DNA from: Anopheles merus
Lineage: Eukaryota; Arthropoda; Insecta; Diptera; Culicidae
Length of the DNA stretch: 64,000 bases
Reading direction: 5' to 3'
NCBI RefSeq assembly: GCF_017562075.2
Contig: NC_054084.1
Location: forward strand, 18,102,889 to 18,166,888
The notes below the pieces were generated by a model, which was not told the origin of the DNA, searched no databases, and was given only the letters and a program-made list of their open reading frames with translations. This document shows positions 39,036 to 51,200 of the stretch, piece by piece (position 1 is the first letter of the stretch; each line of letters starts with the position of its first letter). The translations under genes were made by a program, and so were the position numbers.

Positions 39036-41497
39036 TTGATTAAACAACAAAATAATAAGTTATCAGTATCATATGAAGCATGTTACGCAGAACACAGCCA
39101 ATCAACAAACCAAATAATCAATTCAACCAAATTTGGTTTTGGGGCTTACGGTTGGATAGCGTTAAGTATAACTAAACAAACTGCTTGTATTCTGATAAAG
39201 ACTACAAAGAGGACATACTTTCGAATTTGTAAGCAAATTTCCAAGACATATTCAGAGGATCATAGTTAAACAGTATTCGATTTTCTTTCCACACAATAAA
39301 TAAACGAAACCAAACACAGAATATTATTATTTTAAAATGCGTATAATTTAAAATTGTCAACAATTAAGGATCCCTCGTTACATTTCCACCTAACAAATGC
39401 ACTACCATAAGGTTTCATGCCTGACATGCCCAGCAGTGTCGCCGTTTCCTTGCTGCCCCAGCTGCTCCTTCACTAGATCCTAACGAAGAAACGTACTGTA
39501 CACACCCACACACACACACACACACACACACCCCGCACGGAAAGACTGGGTAAGACTCAAGGGAGGAGCGTGCTCCTACACGCTCTTCTATCAACTAACA
39601 CCATCTCCAGCAAAAACGCACACTTCAGACGTAGACGACTTCACAATGGCACGATTTCGTAATAAGTATGCGCGTCTCTATTGTTGTATCGTTCTGCCGG
39701 AAGTGGAGCTTCGATTCGTTGTACTTCTACTATTGCTTTTCTGTTTACGCTTCCCTGGACAGTTTGTGCGTGAGTGTGTGTGTGAGGGGCAACAATATAC
39801 CTCCAGATAGGCAGCCTGGGATTGGCATCATCTCTCTGGTTTGTGTGCTTAAAATCTGCTTCAATGTGCCTGGCATTCGACATTCGTGGTTTTATGTTTT
39901 ACACTTTACATACACTAAAACGACGATCTGGCGTTTCGAGCCCTCACTTAAAGCTCGTCTAAAATTGAGCTCAGTTCCTATATGTATGCATACGATATCT
40001 CCCCATTAACTTCTTTTAACTTTTCCTCCTATCTACTAATCTATACCGACTAAACCCTATTTACATGGTGACCTTCCATCTATTAATCCCTACAAGCCTA
40101 CACAAGGTAAGAGTACAAGTACAGTTATTCGATTTGGGCTTTACAGTGCACCGTGCCTGTATGTACAGTCATAGACACATCACCTGCTTAAAACACAACT
40201 GCTTAGTGCTAATAGCTAATAGTACGTAGCCGAATATTGTTTTGTTGAATTGCTCTGTTACGCTCTGTTAAGCTAATATTGCTGGAACAGCAAGTGGCAA
40301 CAATGTGAGGAGTACACAAGGACGCGACGAGGCCGACGAATGCGAGCCCCGAGGCAAAAACACAACAGTCTAAAGTACACATAAAAATAGAACGAACGAT
40401 CGTGGGGCGATTTGTTTAAGTAGCATAAGGTAGATGCAGGCAAGTATACAGGTGGGACAGCCATGGTGCCAAGGTAAGTGATTGTTAAATGTTATAGTAA
40501 TCGTACGTTCACACTAAAATCGTTCTGGGTGGTTATCAGCTGTTGAGAGCTTTCTTCGTTTTCATTTTAAAAAAAGCTGGACACACTTACAGGAAATCTA
40601 TTCATTGCAATTATCATCGTTACTATGTGTGGGTTCTGTGTTCGATCTCAGTCGTTTAACTGCTCGATCAAGCGCGCCCGATTGCTTCGACGATTCTTCA
40701 GTTAGTATTCGCCTCCCGCTCCCCGGCGATAGTTGTCACCTTGCCACGGTGTACAACATCCCAAAAAGCGCTTACTGTTTAAAAACAAAACTGACAAACA
40801 CACACGTTTGTTCGTTTTAAAAGTACAAAATTTAAAAGTAGTATCACAGGTATTCCAATGAAATAAACTCATCATCGGCTTCGTCGGGAGGCTAATCGTT
40901 CTAGGGCGCTGATCAGATGATCTTCTCTCGACACAGAAACATGGCAGCACACGGCTTGTGGGAGTTTTTGTAAGCTTTCGTATCTCCCTCACCCAGGCAG
41001 CCATACTTTTGCTTTCAACGTTGTACTATACTACGTTATATTGTTCTAATCACTTCATTTGTGGATTTTGTATCTGGTGACTTTCTTGTTTTAAGTACCG
41101 GGTGTTATACGCTAGCTTCTTACCCTTCTAATAGCTATGTACGCGGTATATGTGCCAGCTCGCCAGCTCTTATCTACAGGGTCCTGTACACTCCTCAAAC
41201 CCTATTCACTATCACTAAGGGAGCCATACATGGATACAATAGTTGCACTGATAAGATGGAAAAGAATTTTGACGCCAAATCCTACTTCCACTACCGAAAA
41301 AGGCACATTTTCACAAAGGGAACTACTACTGCTACTCTGCTTAATATACGCTTACTCTAAACACCTTCTAGAGGCAAACAGTTCCAACTTGATAACGCTA
41401 TCATTCCCCGTCGGCTTCGATGTACGTCAATCTAGACAGACAATGCTGTCTACTTTTCTCAGTCCTCTCTGTGGCAAGCAGTGTGCGCGGCGTGTTC
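39036..41497. other. Intergenic region and probable Egfr 3' UTR
   Basis: The right part of this stretch should be the Egfr 3' UTR, read leftwards from the stop codon at 41498. I found no canonical AATAAA on the - strand here (only a CATAAA variant near 39890), so its extent is unknown. A CA microsatellite lies at about 39507-39532. No supported coding region. Confidence 0.6.
39507..39532. repeat. (CA)n microsatellite
   Basis: About 13 CA units between Poxn and Egfr, possibly inside the Egfr 3' UTR. Confidence 0.9.
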
Positions 41498-41825
41498 TCA
41501 GACAGTCGTTTCGTTACGGTGCAGCGGTATCAGCTCGCGCTGCAGATCGTTGTAGTACTCGTGCTCGGAGGAGGTCGCCTCCGTCTCCGTCGGTGACAGC
41601 GGGATGCCGATCGTTTGCGTCGGCGGCGACGATGGCTGCTGATGGTGCAGACCGGCGGCAGCTCCGGGCTGGTCGGCCGACTTTGGTCCGATGCTGCCGC
41701 TAGCGCTGCTGAGCGACGGCGTATGGCTGATGATGGAAGGGGTAGGGCCGCCGTGCGAAGAGGACGAGTGGTGAGAGGATTGGGAGAGTTGCGGCTGATG
41801 ATGGTGTTGTAGTTGATGCTGTTGA

Positions 41826-41857
<32 letters not shown>

Positions 41858-43947
41858 CAACTGCTGCTGGTACTGATGTTGCAGCGTCTGCAGCGGTTGC
41901 TGTATCGGCTGCAGCTGAATCTGAGAGTGCTGGTGCGTGGGCATACCGTTCGGCGTGTTCGGTGGCGGTGGTGTATGCGGGCCCATCGACCCTTGCGCCA
42001 GCCCGGCGATCGCTTGCGTCGAGCCCATCAGGTACTCGGGATTGTCGACGCTCGCCGGCACACCGATCAGATCCATGTAGCCCGGCGTGGACTGGTTTTG
42101 GCTTTGGCAGGTTGGCATCAGGTAGTCGTCCTCGTCGAGCGGCAGATTGAGCCGGATACCACCGACACCGACCTCCTTACCGTGCCCGTCCGTCTCGTCG
42201 TCCGGCTTGAGCGGATCCTTGCAGTAGCGCAGTGACTTGGGCATCTCGTCCGACGGTTCGACCGCCGACGGTCCCGGTAACATGATCGACGGTCTCGTCT
42301 TTGGCTGCAAGTACTCGTCCGTTTCGGCGATCGTGCTCGGCACGTCCACGTTGGAGGCACCGGCGGCCGCAGCCGCTGCCGCCGCAGCCATCGCGACCGG
42401 CGCGAGCGTGCGTATCAGATCCTTCTCGTCCTGGTTGGTGTAGGACGGAAGGCGCATAAACTTATCGCCCGGGATCATCAGGTACCGGCCCGGGTCGCGC
42501 GCCTTCTCGGCGAACGTTTCGGCCAGCTGCTTGAAGGTGGGCCGAGCGTCAGCATCCAGCACCCAGCAGGAGAGTAGTATGCAGTACACGTCCAGTGAGC
42601 AGATGTCCGGTTGTGGTAGCTTGTGGCCGATTTCAATCAGCTCGGGGACGTCTTTCGCGGGCACGTTCTCGTAGGGACGAGCGCCGTACGTTAGCAGCTC
42701 CCAGATCGTTATACCGAACGCCCATACGTCACTCTTGCTGGTGAAGACGCGATGACGGATACATTCTAGGGCCAGCCACTTGATCGGCATCTTGCCACCG
42801 GCCGCCCGATACTCGTCCGAATCGAAGTCAAGCAACTTCGCCAAACCAAAGTCGGTGATTTTAACACAGGAAGGTGTCTGCACGAGCACATTACGCGCGG
42901 CAAGATCACGATGTACAAGTCGTCGCTCCTCCAGATACGCCATACCGCGAGCGATCTGTGTCGACCAGTTGAGTAGTGCCTTCGAACCAATCTTGTCCTT
43001 ATTGTTGCGCACATAATCCAACAGACAGCCTAGCGGCATCAGCTGCGTGATCAACATCATCTGCGAGGTCATACAAACAGCCAATAGCTTCAGTAGATTA
43101 GGATGCTCCACCGACGCCATAATGTACGCTTCCTCCAGGAACTCTTTGCTCGACTCCGAGCCCGACATCTCCATCAGCACCTTGATCGCGACCGGAATCT
43201 TTACACTCTCACCCTCCGGCATCCAAACGCCCTTAAACACGCGTCCAAAAGCTCCCATCCCGAGCACACCACCACGCCGTATCTCCGCCTCCTTAATAAT
43301 GCGCAGCTTCGTTAGGTTAGGCCCAACGTTCGATGGTCGCAATGGTTCCGAGTCTTCACAGCCCGCCAGTGCCATCGTCATCTTGACCGCATCCTTCTTG
43401 TTCTTGTGTCGGCTGAACAGTACAAACGCAATCCCGAATACTACGCACAGCAGTATCAGCGCCATTACACTGCCCATCACAATCTTGACCTGCGTTTGCG
43501 GCTCAATGCGTAGCCCACTCTGCATGGAGTCAGCTGAGCAGTACGGTCCAATCTTGCCCGCCTCCTGAGGGAACCGTTTGTACGGGTGCGACGCCGGACA
43601 GTTGGAAACGCACGTAAACGTGGTTGCGTTATCGTACGGATCGCCCTCGAATAGTTTCAGATTGCGACACTCGTCGCAGTGATCGTCCCCGAGTCCGTGA
43701 CAACCGCGACACTCCTGATGGCAGGGCAGACAGATGCGTGTCTCTTCGTTCGCGTAGAAGTCTTGCGGACATTCGTCCTCGCACTGTTCGCCCTTCTTGT
43801 AGCCGGTACACTCCTGGCAGAACTGTTCGTGGAACCCGTAGCCGGTGCACTTTTTGCAGCGCGGATGACACTTGCGGCAGACCGCTTTGCCGGACAGTTG
43901 CTTCAGTGGGCCTTCCTCTTGGAGTACGTAGTCACTGTAGTAGCCAT
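41498..43947 (-). CDS. Egfr: Egfr last exon: Cys-rich end, TM, kinase and tail
   Basis: One 2.45-kb exon carries the last extracellular cysteines, the TM segment VMALILLCVVFGIAFVLF, the juxtamembrane KMTMALAGCEDSEPLRPSN and the whole kinase. It also carries the 300-residue tail. An Ala run (VAMAAAAAAAAAG) lies just after the kinase, encoded near 42360-42400. A Gln/His tract is encoded by CAG/CAA/CAT codons near 41808-41930. The tail ends ETTV, a form that could bind PDZ domains (S/T-x-V), which is inference. The stop is TGA at 41498-41500. Confidence 0.97.
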
Positions 43948-46170
43948 CTGTGAAAAAACAGAAACATACATTACTTAGCGATGCTCTACAGGGGACTTGA
44001 TCCACTCAATCGTCTTACCTGGACAAGATTCATCCTTCATCAGGCAGCGCTCAATCTTCGCATCACTACCAATGATTGCCTTATCGCACGAAATGCAACC
44101 GTCCGGTGCGATCGTATCCCGCGGACCACGACATCCAACGCACGTCTTGTGACAGTTGATGCAGGTTCCGTTCATCGCATGCTTCGTGGTGGGACACTCT
44201 GCCACACAGAATCGACCATCCTTCACATTCATACACGAGCCACAGTTGTCCTCGTTCGGGCCGTAGCAGAAGTCTTTACATTCCTGGTGACAGTCACCGC
44301 AAGTCTTTGAGTCCACTGAGTACAGTCTGGAAATTCAAATATAGGTCGTTAGAAATTGGATCATTTTCTTTGTGAGTTAGTGTTTGCGCTGTTTACGTAC
44401 CTTGGTAAGCTCTTGCAACTATCCAAACACTTTCCTTTGTACTTAACGTTCTTACACTCCAAGCACTGTTCTGGTCCTTTACCCCAGCAACCAGCCTTGG
44501 AACATTGCTCCGAACATTCCATTCCTTCTTCATCTGGAGTTGATAAAGAAGAAAAAACAATCATTAGATATCTTCCTTTTGTGATATCACATCAGATATC
44601 CATATCAAGATGATATTTGGCGATACTTACGACATTCGGTAGCGTTACGATTCTTCTGCACCATCACCTCGTGATCCGAGCTCTTCTTGATTTCGCTCCA
44701 GTCAATGTCCTCCACGAAACATAGATCGCTATTCTCCAGTATCACGATCGAGCCCGAGTTGACGCGCTTGAGTGACTTCAGTTCTAGCGATTTCAGTGAT
44801 GTCTGTAAAAAAACAAAATAAGCAATATTATTCCCAGGTCCAGTAAGATCCCTTTTCCTCCCTCTTTGCGCTCTTACCTTCACAATGTACACCGAGGCAA
44901 ACAGATTCTCCTTGAGCTGACGGCCACCGACCACCTCCAGATTGCGGAAGTAGTTGAGCGTGGTAAAGTTCGGATGGTGTGCCTGAATGTTGATGAAACC
45001 CGTAATCTCCTTCACCGTGGAAAACACCTCCAGCCGATCCGGATCGATCTTGATGTACCGCGGGCCGAACGAGAAGTTCGTGTACACCTGCTGGAACCCA
45101 TCGAACGATTGGTCGAGAATCTCGAGCGATCCCTCAATGATCGTACAGTCTTTGTAGTTGCCAATGTTGTCCGAGTGCACGATGCCTTCGCCGGGGCAAG
45201 TCTTTGGACAGACGCCCTTACACGGCACACACTCACTGTTTTGTGGCATCTTCCCTTTTGGACACTTTCTCACACACGCACCGTTGTCTTTGAGTAGATG
45301 CTCGGGACATTTCCGTACGCAGGTTGCACCGTATGCATACTTCCCATCTGGGTTCGGTTCCCAGAAGTAGTTCGTTGGATTGTATCTGTAAGGCGCAGCG
45401 AAGAGCATTAGTAAGATGATCCTGAAGTTGTTAGATGCTCGCAAATACTTACATCTGCATCGGTGGACACTCCTGCTTGCAGACGCCATCGTCGTAGAAG
45501 TTCTTGCACGCCAAACAGTCGGACTGGGTCGGACCGGTACAACCGCCGGCACAGAACAGATGGCAACATTCCCTAGGCTTCGGCCCAAAACAGCGTCCCT
45601 GCGAGCACTGCGGCGAACAGTTCAGCTTGCTAAACCGCTGACAGTTGTGGGCGCCCTCTCCCCAGCATCCCACCTCACACGACGGATGACACGGAGGGCA
45701 CACCCGTTCGGGCGACGAAAAGTTAAACGTATACTGCATGCTCGTCTGCGGTGCCGACAGTATCTCCTCCCAGTTGATCGACTTCATGTGGCACAGATTG
45801 TAGTTGTTGAAGAATCCGACCGACCCGCCGAGAATGTCGCGCAGTGCCGGCAGCTCCAGCGTGTTCATGTGCGAGAACGACACAAACAGCCCGTACGCTT
45901 CCTCCCACTTGTTCAGCTTGAAGGTGGTCCGGCCGCGGATGATCTGCAGCCGGGGCAGTATCACCTGCGGCAGATCGATATGGCTGATCAGCACGTACCC
46001 GGTCACCTCGCGGATGTGCTGGAGAAAGTTCAGATCGGTGATGTTCTGGATCCAGGTGATCTCCAGATTGCCGTCCACGTACGTGCAGTTGGTGTAGCGG
46101 TCGCGCAAATTTTTGTAATGATACTCGCGGTTCGCCGGCACCGACATCCGCCCATTCGTACCGATGCATA
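41498..46170 (-). CDS. Egfr: Epidermal growth factor receptor tyrosine kinase, 5' end not found
   Basis: This is a plasma-membrane receptor of the EGF family that signals through Ras/MAPK. Exons on the - strand are 46170-45453, 45385-44878, 44802-44631, 44533-44401, 44326-44019 and 43947-41498. All introns are GT-AG and all joins keep frame. They encode 1428 residues from CIGTNGRMSVP to NETTV and stop; fly Egfr isoforms are about 1,400 residues. Order: L1 domain, furin-like Cys-rich region (GCWGEGAHNCQ), L2 (FSTVKEITGF), second and third Cys-rich regions, then a TM helix at about 764-788. The kinase lies at about 833-1095 with GMGAFG, VAIK, HRDLAARN, DFG and GGKMPIKWLALE intact. The tail has tyrosines in EYLQPK, DDYLMP, YMDLIGVP, NPEYLMG and HEYYND. 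Odd points are poly-Ala and poly-Gln tracts in the tail. The first exon here begins with TA of a split codon, so the start Met and signal peptide are in one or more upstream exons. Confidence 0.97.
44019..44326 (-). CDS. Egfr: Egfr exon: Cys-rich region, middle part
   Basis: The exon encodes LYSVDSKTCGDCHQECKDFC, YGPNEDNCGSCMNVKDGRFC, then several more CxxC units, ending DESCP plus one base at the donor GTAAGACG. The frame joins to GYYSDYV of the next exon through a split Asp codon, giving CPDGYYSDYV. Confidence 0.96.
44401..44533 (-). CDS. Egfr: Egfr exon: second Cys-rich region, first part
   Basis: The exon encodes EEGMECSEQCSKAGCWGKGP, then EQCLECKNVKYKGKCLDSCK and SLP, with the start and end codons split. 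The spacing of cysteines fits the growth-factor receptor domain IV. Flanking introns are 97 and 74 bp. Confidence 0.96.
44631..44802 (-). CDS. Egfr: Egfr exon: end of L2 domain
   Basis: The exon encodes TSLKSLELKSLKRVNSGSIV, ILENSDLCFVEDIDW and the stretch to NATEC, plus one base of the next codon (His). Borders are TTTTTTACAG on the left and GTAAGTAT on the right, read on the - strand. Confidence 0.96.
44878..45385 (-). CDS. Egfr: Egfr exon: furin-like end and L2 domain
   Basis: The exon begins with A and then YNPTNYFWEPNPDGKYAYGA. It continues through Cys-rich CPEHLLKDNGACVRKCPKGK, then the second ligand-binding L domain (GPRYIKIDPDRLEVFSTVKE, ITGFINIQ). It ends VYIVK in phase 0 at the donor GTAAGAGC. 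The intron before it is 67 bp. Confidence 0.97.
45453..46170 (-). CDS. Egfr: Egfr exon: L1 domain and furin-like region
   Basis: The exon begins after CTCTCCACAG with TA, the last two bases of a split codon, then TGC for CIGTNGRMSVPANREYH. It includes NLRDRYTNCTYVDGNLEITW (receptor L domain) and the Cys-rich PECCHLFCAGGC-type region (here RECCHLFCAGGCTGPTQSDC). It ends CPPMQ plus AT at the donor GTAAGTAT (45452). The next exon supplies A, giving Ile. This matches Drosophila Egfr closely as I recall it. Confidence 0.97.
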
Positions 46171-47222
46171 CTGTGGAGAGGAAACAGAAAGGAAGGCGCT
46201 CGTTAGTCAAGGGGGACACGCTATTTCTAATCAATATTTATGATTCGCTGGACAGGTAGGGCACGTGCCGTTCGTGTGTCGCTCGTGCTCGATGCTCACA
46301 GCCTGCTTATTGATTCTTATCACTGACAGATGTGATGCCTCAGGAGCAAAACTTCAATTAGAGAAACGAAACTCTCGCCGGAGCTATCTAATCTTGGGTG
46401 ATCGCGTGGCAGCTGGCCCTATTCGTATAGTGGACATTCGCATAGACAGCAACATCCATTCCGAAGCGAGTGGTCAGCATTTTATTGCGTTATGTGTTTG
46501 TTTTTTTTTTGCCTGCCTGCCTGCCCGTCACAAACAACTTTTATGTTTGCCAATGTTTTATTTATCACTCGGCAGTTGTGTCGCGAACCGAAGCGGCTTC
46601 GATCGATTCGACAGTGGGCCTCGAGAGCAATTATCAATTTCCTCCTCAGCTGGCAGCTGGCAGCGATCAGAATTGGAGGTGTCATAAGCCACACGAGTCG
46701 ACACAACACATCGCACAGATGACACCGGCTGACACTGGCTGGCGGCACCCGGGCCGACCGAACCACCGGGGACGACCTTTTAGGTCCAACCTGGACTGGA
46801 CGCAACGACACTTTCGGTACGCCGCACACGTTCGTTATATGAATAAATAATGAAGCAGCCGGCGCGCGGACTTAGACACGCCGTTTTATTGACCCTTTTT
46901 TGCTGTCGTTCGCTTCTTGGCGTTCTCGGCCTGGGACCGGGCAATGGTAGGATTCCTGTTCGTTCTGTTTCTTCTTTTTTTATTATTGCGAGACTTTATG
47001 CCTCTCTTCTGCGGGGAGTTATTGCAGCTCTTGGGTACAAAAAATAGACCACAAGATCACCAACCTCACCTCAGCCCAATGCATCGGCGAAGGAAGACCT
47101 CCGGTGACACACACAACCACGGTGCTGTTGTTTGTGCCCGTTTGTATGGCCCGAACATGCGACTTACACGATGGCGTCGAAAGCAATAAAAAAAAAACGC
47201 CAGCCCAGCGCTCTAACCCTGT

Positions 47223-47241
47223 CCCCCCCCCCCCCCCCCCC
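47223..47241. repeat. Poly-C run (19 C)
   Basis: An uninterrupted 19-base C run (G on the other strand) in the Egfr upstream region. The length may vary between reads. Confidence 0.9.
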
Positions 47242-48042
47242 TGTCCAACAATGTTTGTCCTGTACACGTACTGCTCCAACGGAAAGTTGCTGTCCGGCAC
47301 ACGGGGATATCGTATCCAGCGGCACAGAATTCTTTCCTTCTTTATGCTTTTCTGCCCTGCCTATTTGCTTCTTCTTCGACACTGTGGGGTGGAAAAGAAG
47401 GCGAACATTCATCACCCGCTTTACAGCTTTTACAGCGACGCGCGAGCTGCCCCCGACGTCGAACCATTGTCCACGCGAACACTTTCGAGGCGCGGAGCAT
47501 TCTTCGCCGCCTTTGGTTGTACTTGTACGCGCGCTCGCGCGCACTCCCGTCTGTATGCGGCCACTCCTCTGCGGAAACGGCGTGTGTTGAAACTGTTTGA
47601 CCAACTGGGGCTTGCAAGTCGAGCAGTCTCAGCAGGGCTCGTCAGGCTAGTACGGCAGGGCTTAGCCTTTGTGGGGCAGATTGCGCGAACAGTGCAAATG
47701 CATATTTATAGCCGTACGTGTCGCCTTAATCCTTATCGTCCCTCAGGGTGGGGGTTTGGCGGGCTTTTGTAACCCCCCCCCCTCCCACCTCAAAAGCTGC
47801 TAGAAAGTTAAGTAATAAAATCTTAGCCAAAAGGAAAACAGTTCTCCCGAAGCGGTTAAAAATCAAGGCTCGTAAAGCCCGGGAGACTTGAACGCCCACC
47901 GCACGGGAAACCTCCTTTTGCTTCTAGCTACGCTTTTTTTCGGGGTGGGTGAACATGGCCAAGAGAGTTATTTTGTGTGTTTGTATTGTATTTTTTCGAA
48001 TTGGGGGGAAGGGGGGGGGGGGTTCAAATTAAAATTAATCCA

Positions 48043-48261
<219 letters not shown>

Positions 48262-51200
48262 TTTTTTCTGTTCGCTCCTGCACTCCCACTCGCAGACAAA
48301 AAGTGGTTCCTCGCTCGTGCGTGTGCGGGTGACCATTTTTAGGCGTTTTTAAAAGCTTTTCAATACCAATCTATCTTTTGTTTGGGCCATCCATCCCCCG
48401 CTTTTATGGAGCGTTTTTTCCCTCTCTCTCTCTGTCTCTCTATAAGAAATCGATACACAAGGTGGTCGAAAAAAAAAAACATACAAACACATACGAAATC
48501 TATCAAAGCAGCAAAGGATCGCCAGAGCTCCCCAACGTCCACCAGACCAGTCGGACAATAGGCTCCGATTACCCGCTAATCGGATTAGTGGTAAATTTAT
48601 TGTTGGTTAATTTAAAGTGCTTCAGCGCTTCCTTTTTCCTCCTTTTTCTACGAGGAGGAGGAGAGAGCGAGCTTTTGCAACGGAACGATAAAATTGATTT
48701 AACGCAAACGATGCAGTCGGTTGGCAGGTTGCGCTCGCGAACGAGACACACATAAACACTCACGTGGCCCGGGTAGCCATTGTGCATGATCGTGTTCTTT
48801 TCCATCCAAAAAAAAGGGGGAAAAAATCAACCTTCCGATGGAGGTACAAATGTGAGAAGAATTATTATAATAGTTGGCTCGTAACGAGCTGTTATGGTAA
48901 TGTAATGACGCCTGAAATCGAACCTACTAGCGTCTACCACGTTTTGTTTGATAAGAATTATGACGCCGTTTCGGCGTGTGTGTTAATGGCGCGGAGCGAC
49001 ACTGGTTGGTGTTTGTGGTGTTTCGACCACCCATGCGATCGAAGCTTGCATATGGGCGTTGGAGTGAAATGAGCTTGCCTGGAATTTTCCCTTACAAAAG
49101 TCTTGCACTCACACGACATTTAGCGAGGGAAAATGTCGGGCTTTAGCCCTTACAGCAAAACAACGACCAAAGCAAGGGGTGGGAAAATTTCGCATGATCG
49201 TCAGATACTTTCTCCCGCACCAATCGTGAGCTCCACACAACCCGAGAGCTGCAAAACAATGCAAAACAACAGCCCCTAGCCAGGGCCGAGAGCGTGCGCA
49301 GCCAAGGGTCGTGCAAGTTGATCACGAATCTCGCTCGCTCCGGCACTGTACTTCCAATTTGAATACACATTGTGCTGTTTAAAAGGTTATTACCAACCCG
49401 TTACTAATCGAACTGGAAACTGTCCCATCCGATAAAGCTTTCGCCTTTCCTATGTTTCCCTTGTACCTTTGCCCAAAAACACGGTTTGTAACCTGTAAAA
49501 ATGGTTACATTGTTGTTGTCGAAGCGAGAGTTCCGATCATTCAAAAAACGTGGAGAAACCGTTGCGCGTCGTTTCAGCGTGTTCGGGATTGATTTTGAAT
49601 GGAGCTTAAATTGATATTTTATGTACAGCGAGCGCTGTTTTATTCGAGCATAAATATATGGACAACACAGTATTACACACACGCACACACACACAGCAAA
49701 ATGAGACGAGCCGTTGGAACAGGCTTTCCCAATGATTGTTGTCAATCAGACTGTTGGGTCCGTTCGAGCCGCGTTCCACTCCTTACGTTGTGATTTATAT
49801 TAGTACAGAAATGTGTTGTGTTGTAAAGCCGGCCGTCTTAAAGGGTCTCGAACGAGAGAGAGAGAGGGACAAGGAAAAAAGAAACCACCGCCAAGCACGT
49901 GCATCCCTTCGAGCCTGGTCGAGCACTCGCGGGAGGAAAAAAAAGATCAATAATTAACGATACGCCGAACAGTCGTTGTTCATTGATTATCGAGAATTCG
50001 CTGTGTGGGGGAAAGGTGGCAAGGAAAGGTATGCGAACGCTAAGGGCTCCCAGTGAGGAGGGAGGCGATGTACTGGGCTATTTGTGCCGCCACAAGCCAC
50101 CAGATTGCAGCAGCAATTACCCCCAGGCAGCAGTAGTGGTAGCGAACAGGTTGCTTGACAAAATCACTTCCACGTTGATGGCGCGTGCCCGATTTCGATT
50201 CCCCTTCCCTTAGGGCAGTGTGGGGGGGAAACGCAGTGGAGGAGAAAACAGCGCACCACACAGCCGCACAGCTTGGGTTAATTTTTATAAATTTCTGATA
50301 AATTGCATTTCTACGGCAAGCTGCTGCTCGGGGATGCATTATGATAATGGGAGCGAACCCCGGCCGTTTCAGCCAGTCCGGGGCCCTGCCAATCCGTCAC
50401 TCCGGGCCAGGTTGCTGGGGAGAGCAACACATGTCATGCGTGTGTGTGTGTGTGTGTGCGTATGTGTCTTTTGCTTGCAGTTCGGACTTATTTCGAATCT
50501 ACGCTGAGTGATTACATAAATTAATATTAATCACACGTCAACTAACGCACGTCCCGGTCAACCTGTTTCGCTGACGCTCGTGAGGAATGGGGCACACATT
50601 TCTGGGTTGCTTGTTGCTTTTTTTGCCCGTCCTTCACGGTGATCTTGTGCTTGATCTCTTTCGCTGTTAGTTTCCTTCTCTCTCTGTTGTTTTAAGAGTC
50701 GCAAACCGACTGCATTTACTTTCCTTTCCCGTGATTCTTTGCTCCAGGGACACTGGCACCCAATCGATGTATTCCTCCCCCCAGAGAGATGGTAAGACAG
50801 TGATCAGTGTAGATTGCAAGATCTCGCACATACACACCGGATCCCGCAATCGATCCCGTCCCTTGCTTTACCTGTTTGGTGCCTGTAAATTCCCTCATCT
50901 GCCCAGCTGAATCAGGCTAAACGAGCGAAAACGTCACATAAAAGCAATTTAGCGTTGCGTTCATCCGCGTCCAACGATTGCGCGCGTTCCATCAGACGGC
51001 AAAGCGCTCGACAACTCCCGCAACAACAACGACCAGCGCCAGCGAAAAAAAGCGATCAAAAAATGTAAAATACGACACTCGGTAGTAAAATGTGGTAAAA
51101 GCTGGTCGTGGCCGTACGCACGAAAGCTTCGATACCCCCACGCATTCCCGCACTGGCGCTGGAGTGGTGTGGCGTACGCGTAAAAAGATGCTTTTTTGAC

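Noticed and set aside
45416..46243. 275-codon + strand frame
   Set aside because: It lies opposite Egfr exons and is a shadow of their codon use; the - strand protein is clearly the real one.
48764..48805. - strand MEKNTIMHNGYPGH followed by a good GTGAGT donor, considered as an Egfr first exon
   Set aside because: The donor is in phase 0, but the CIGT exon needs an exon ending one base into a codon; there is also no signal peptide.
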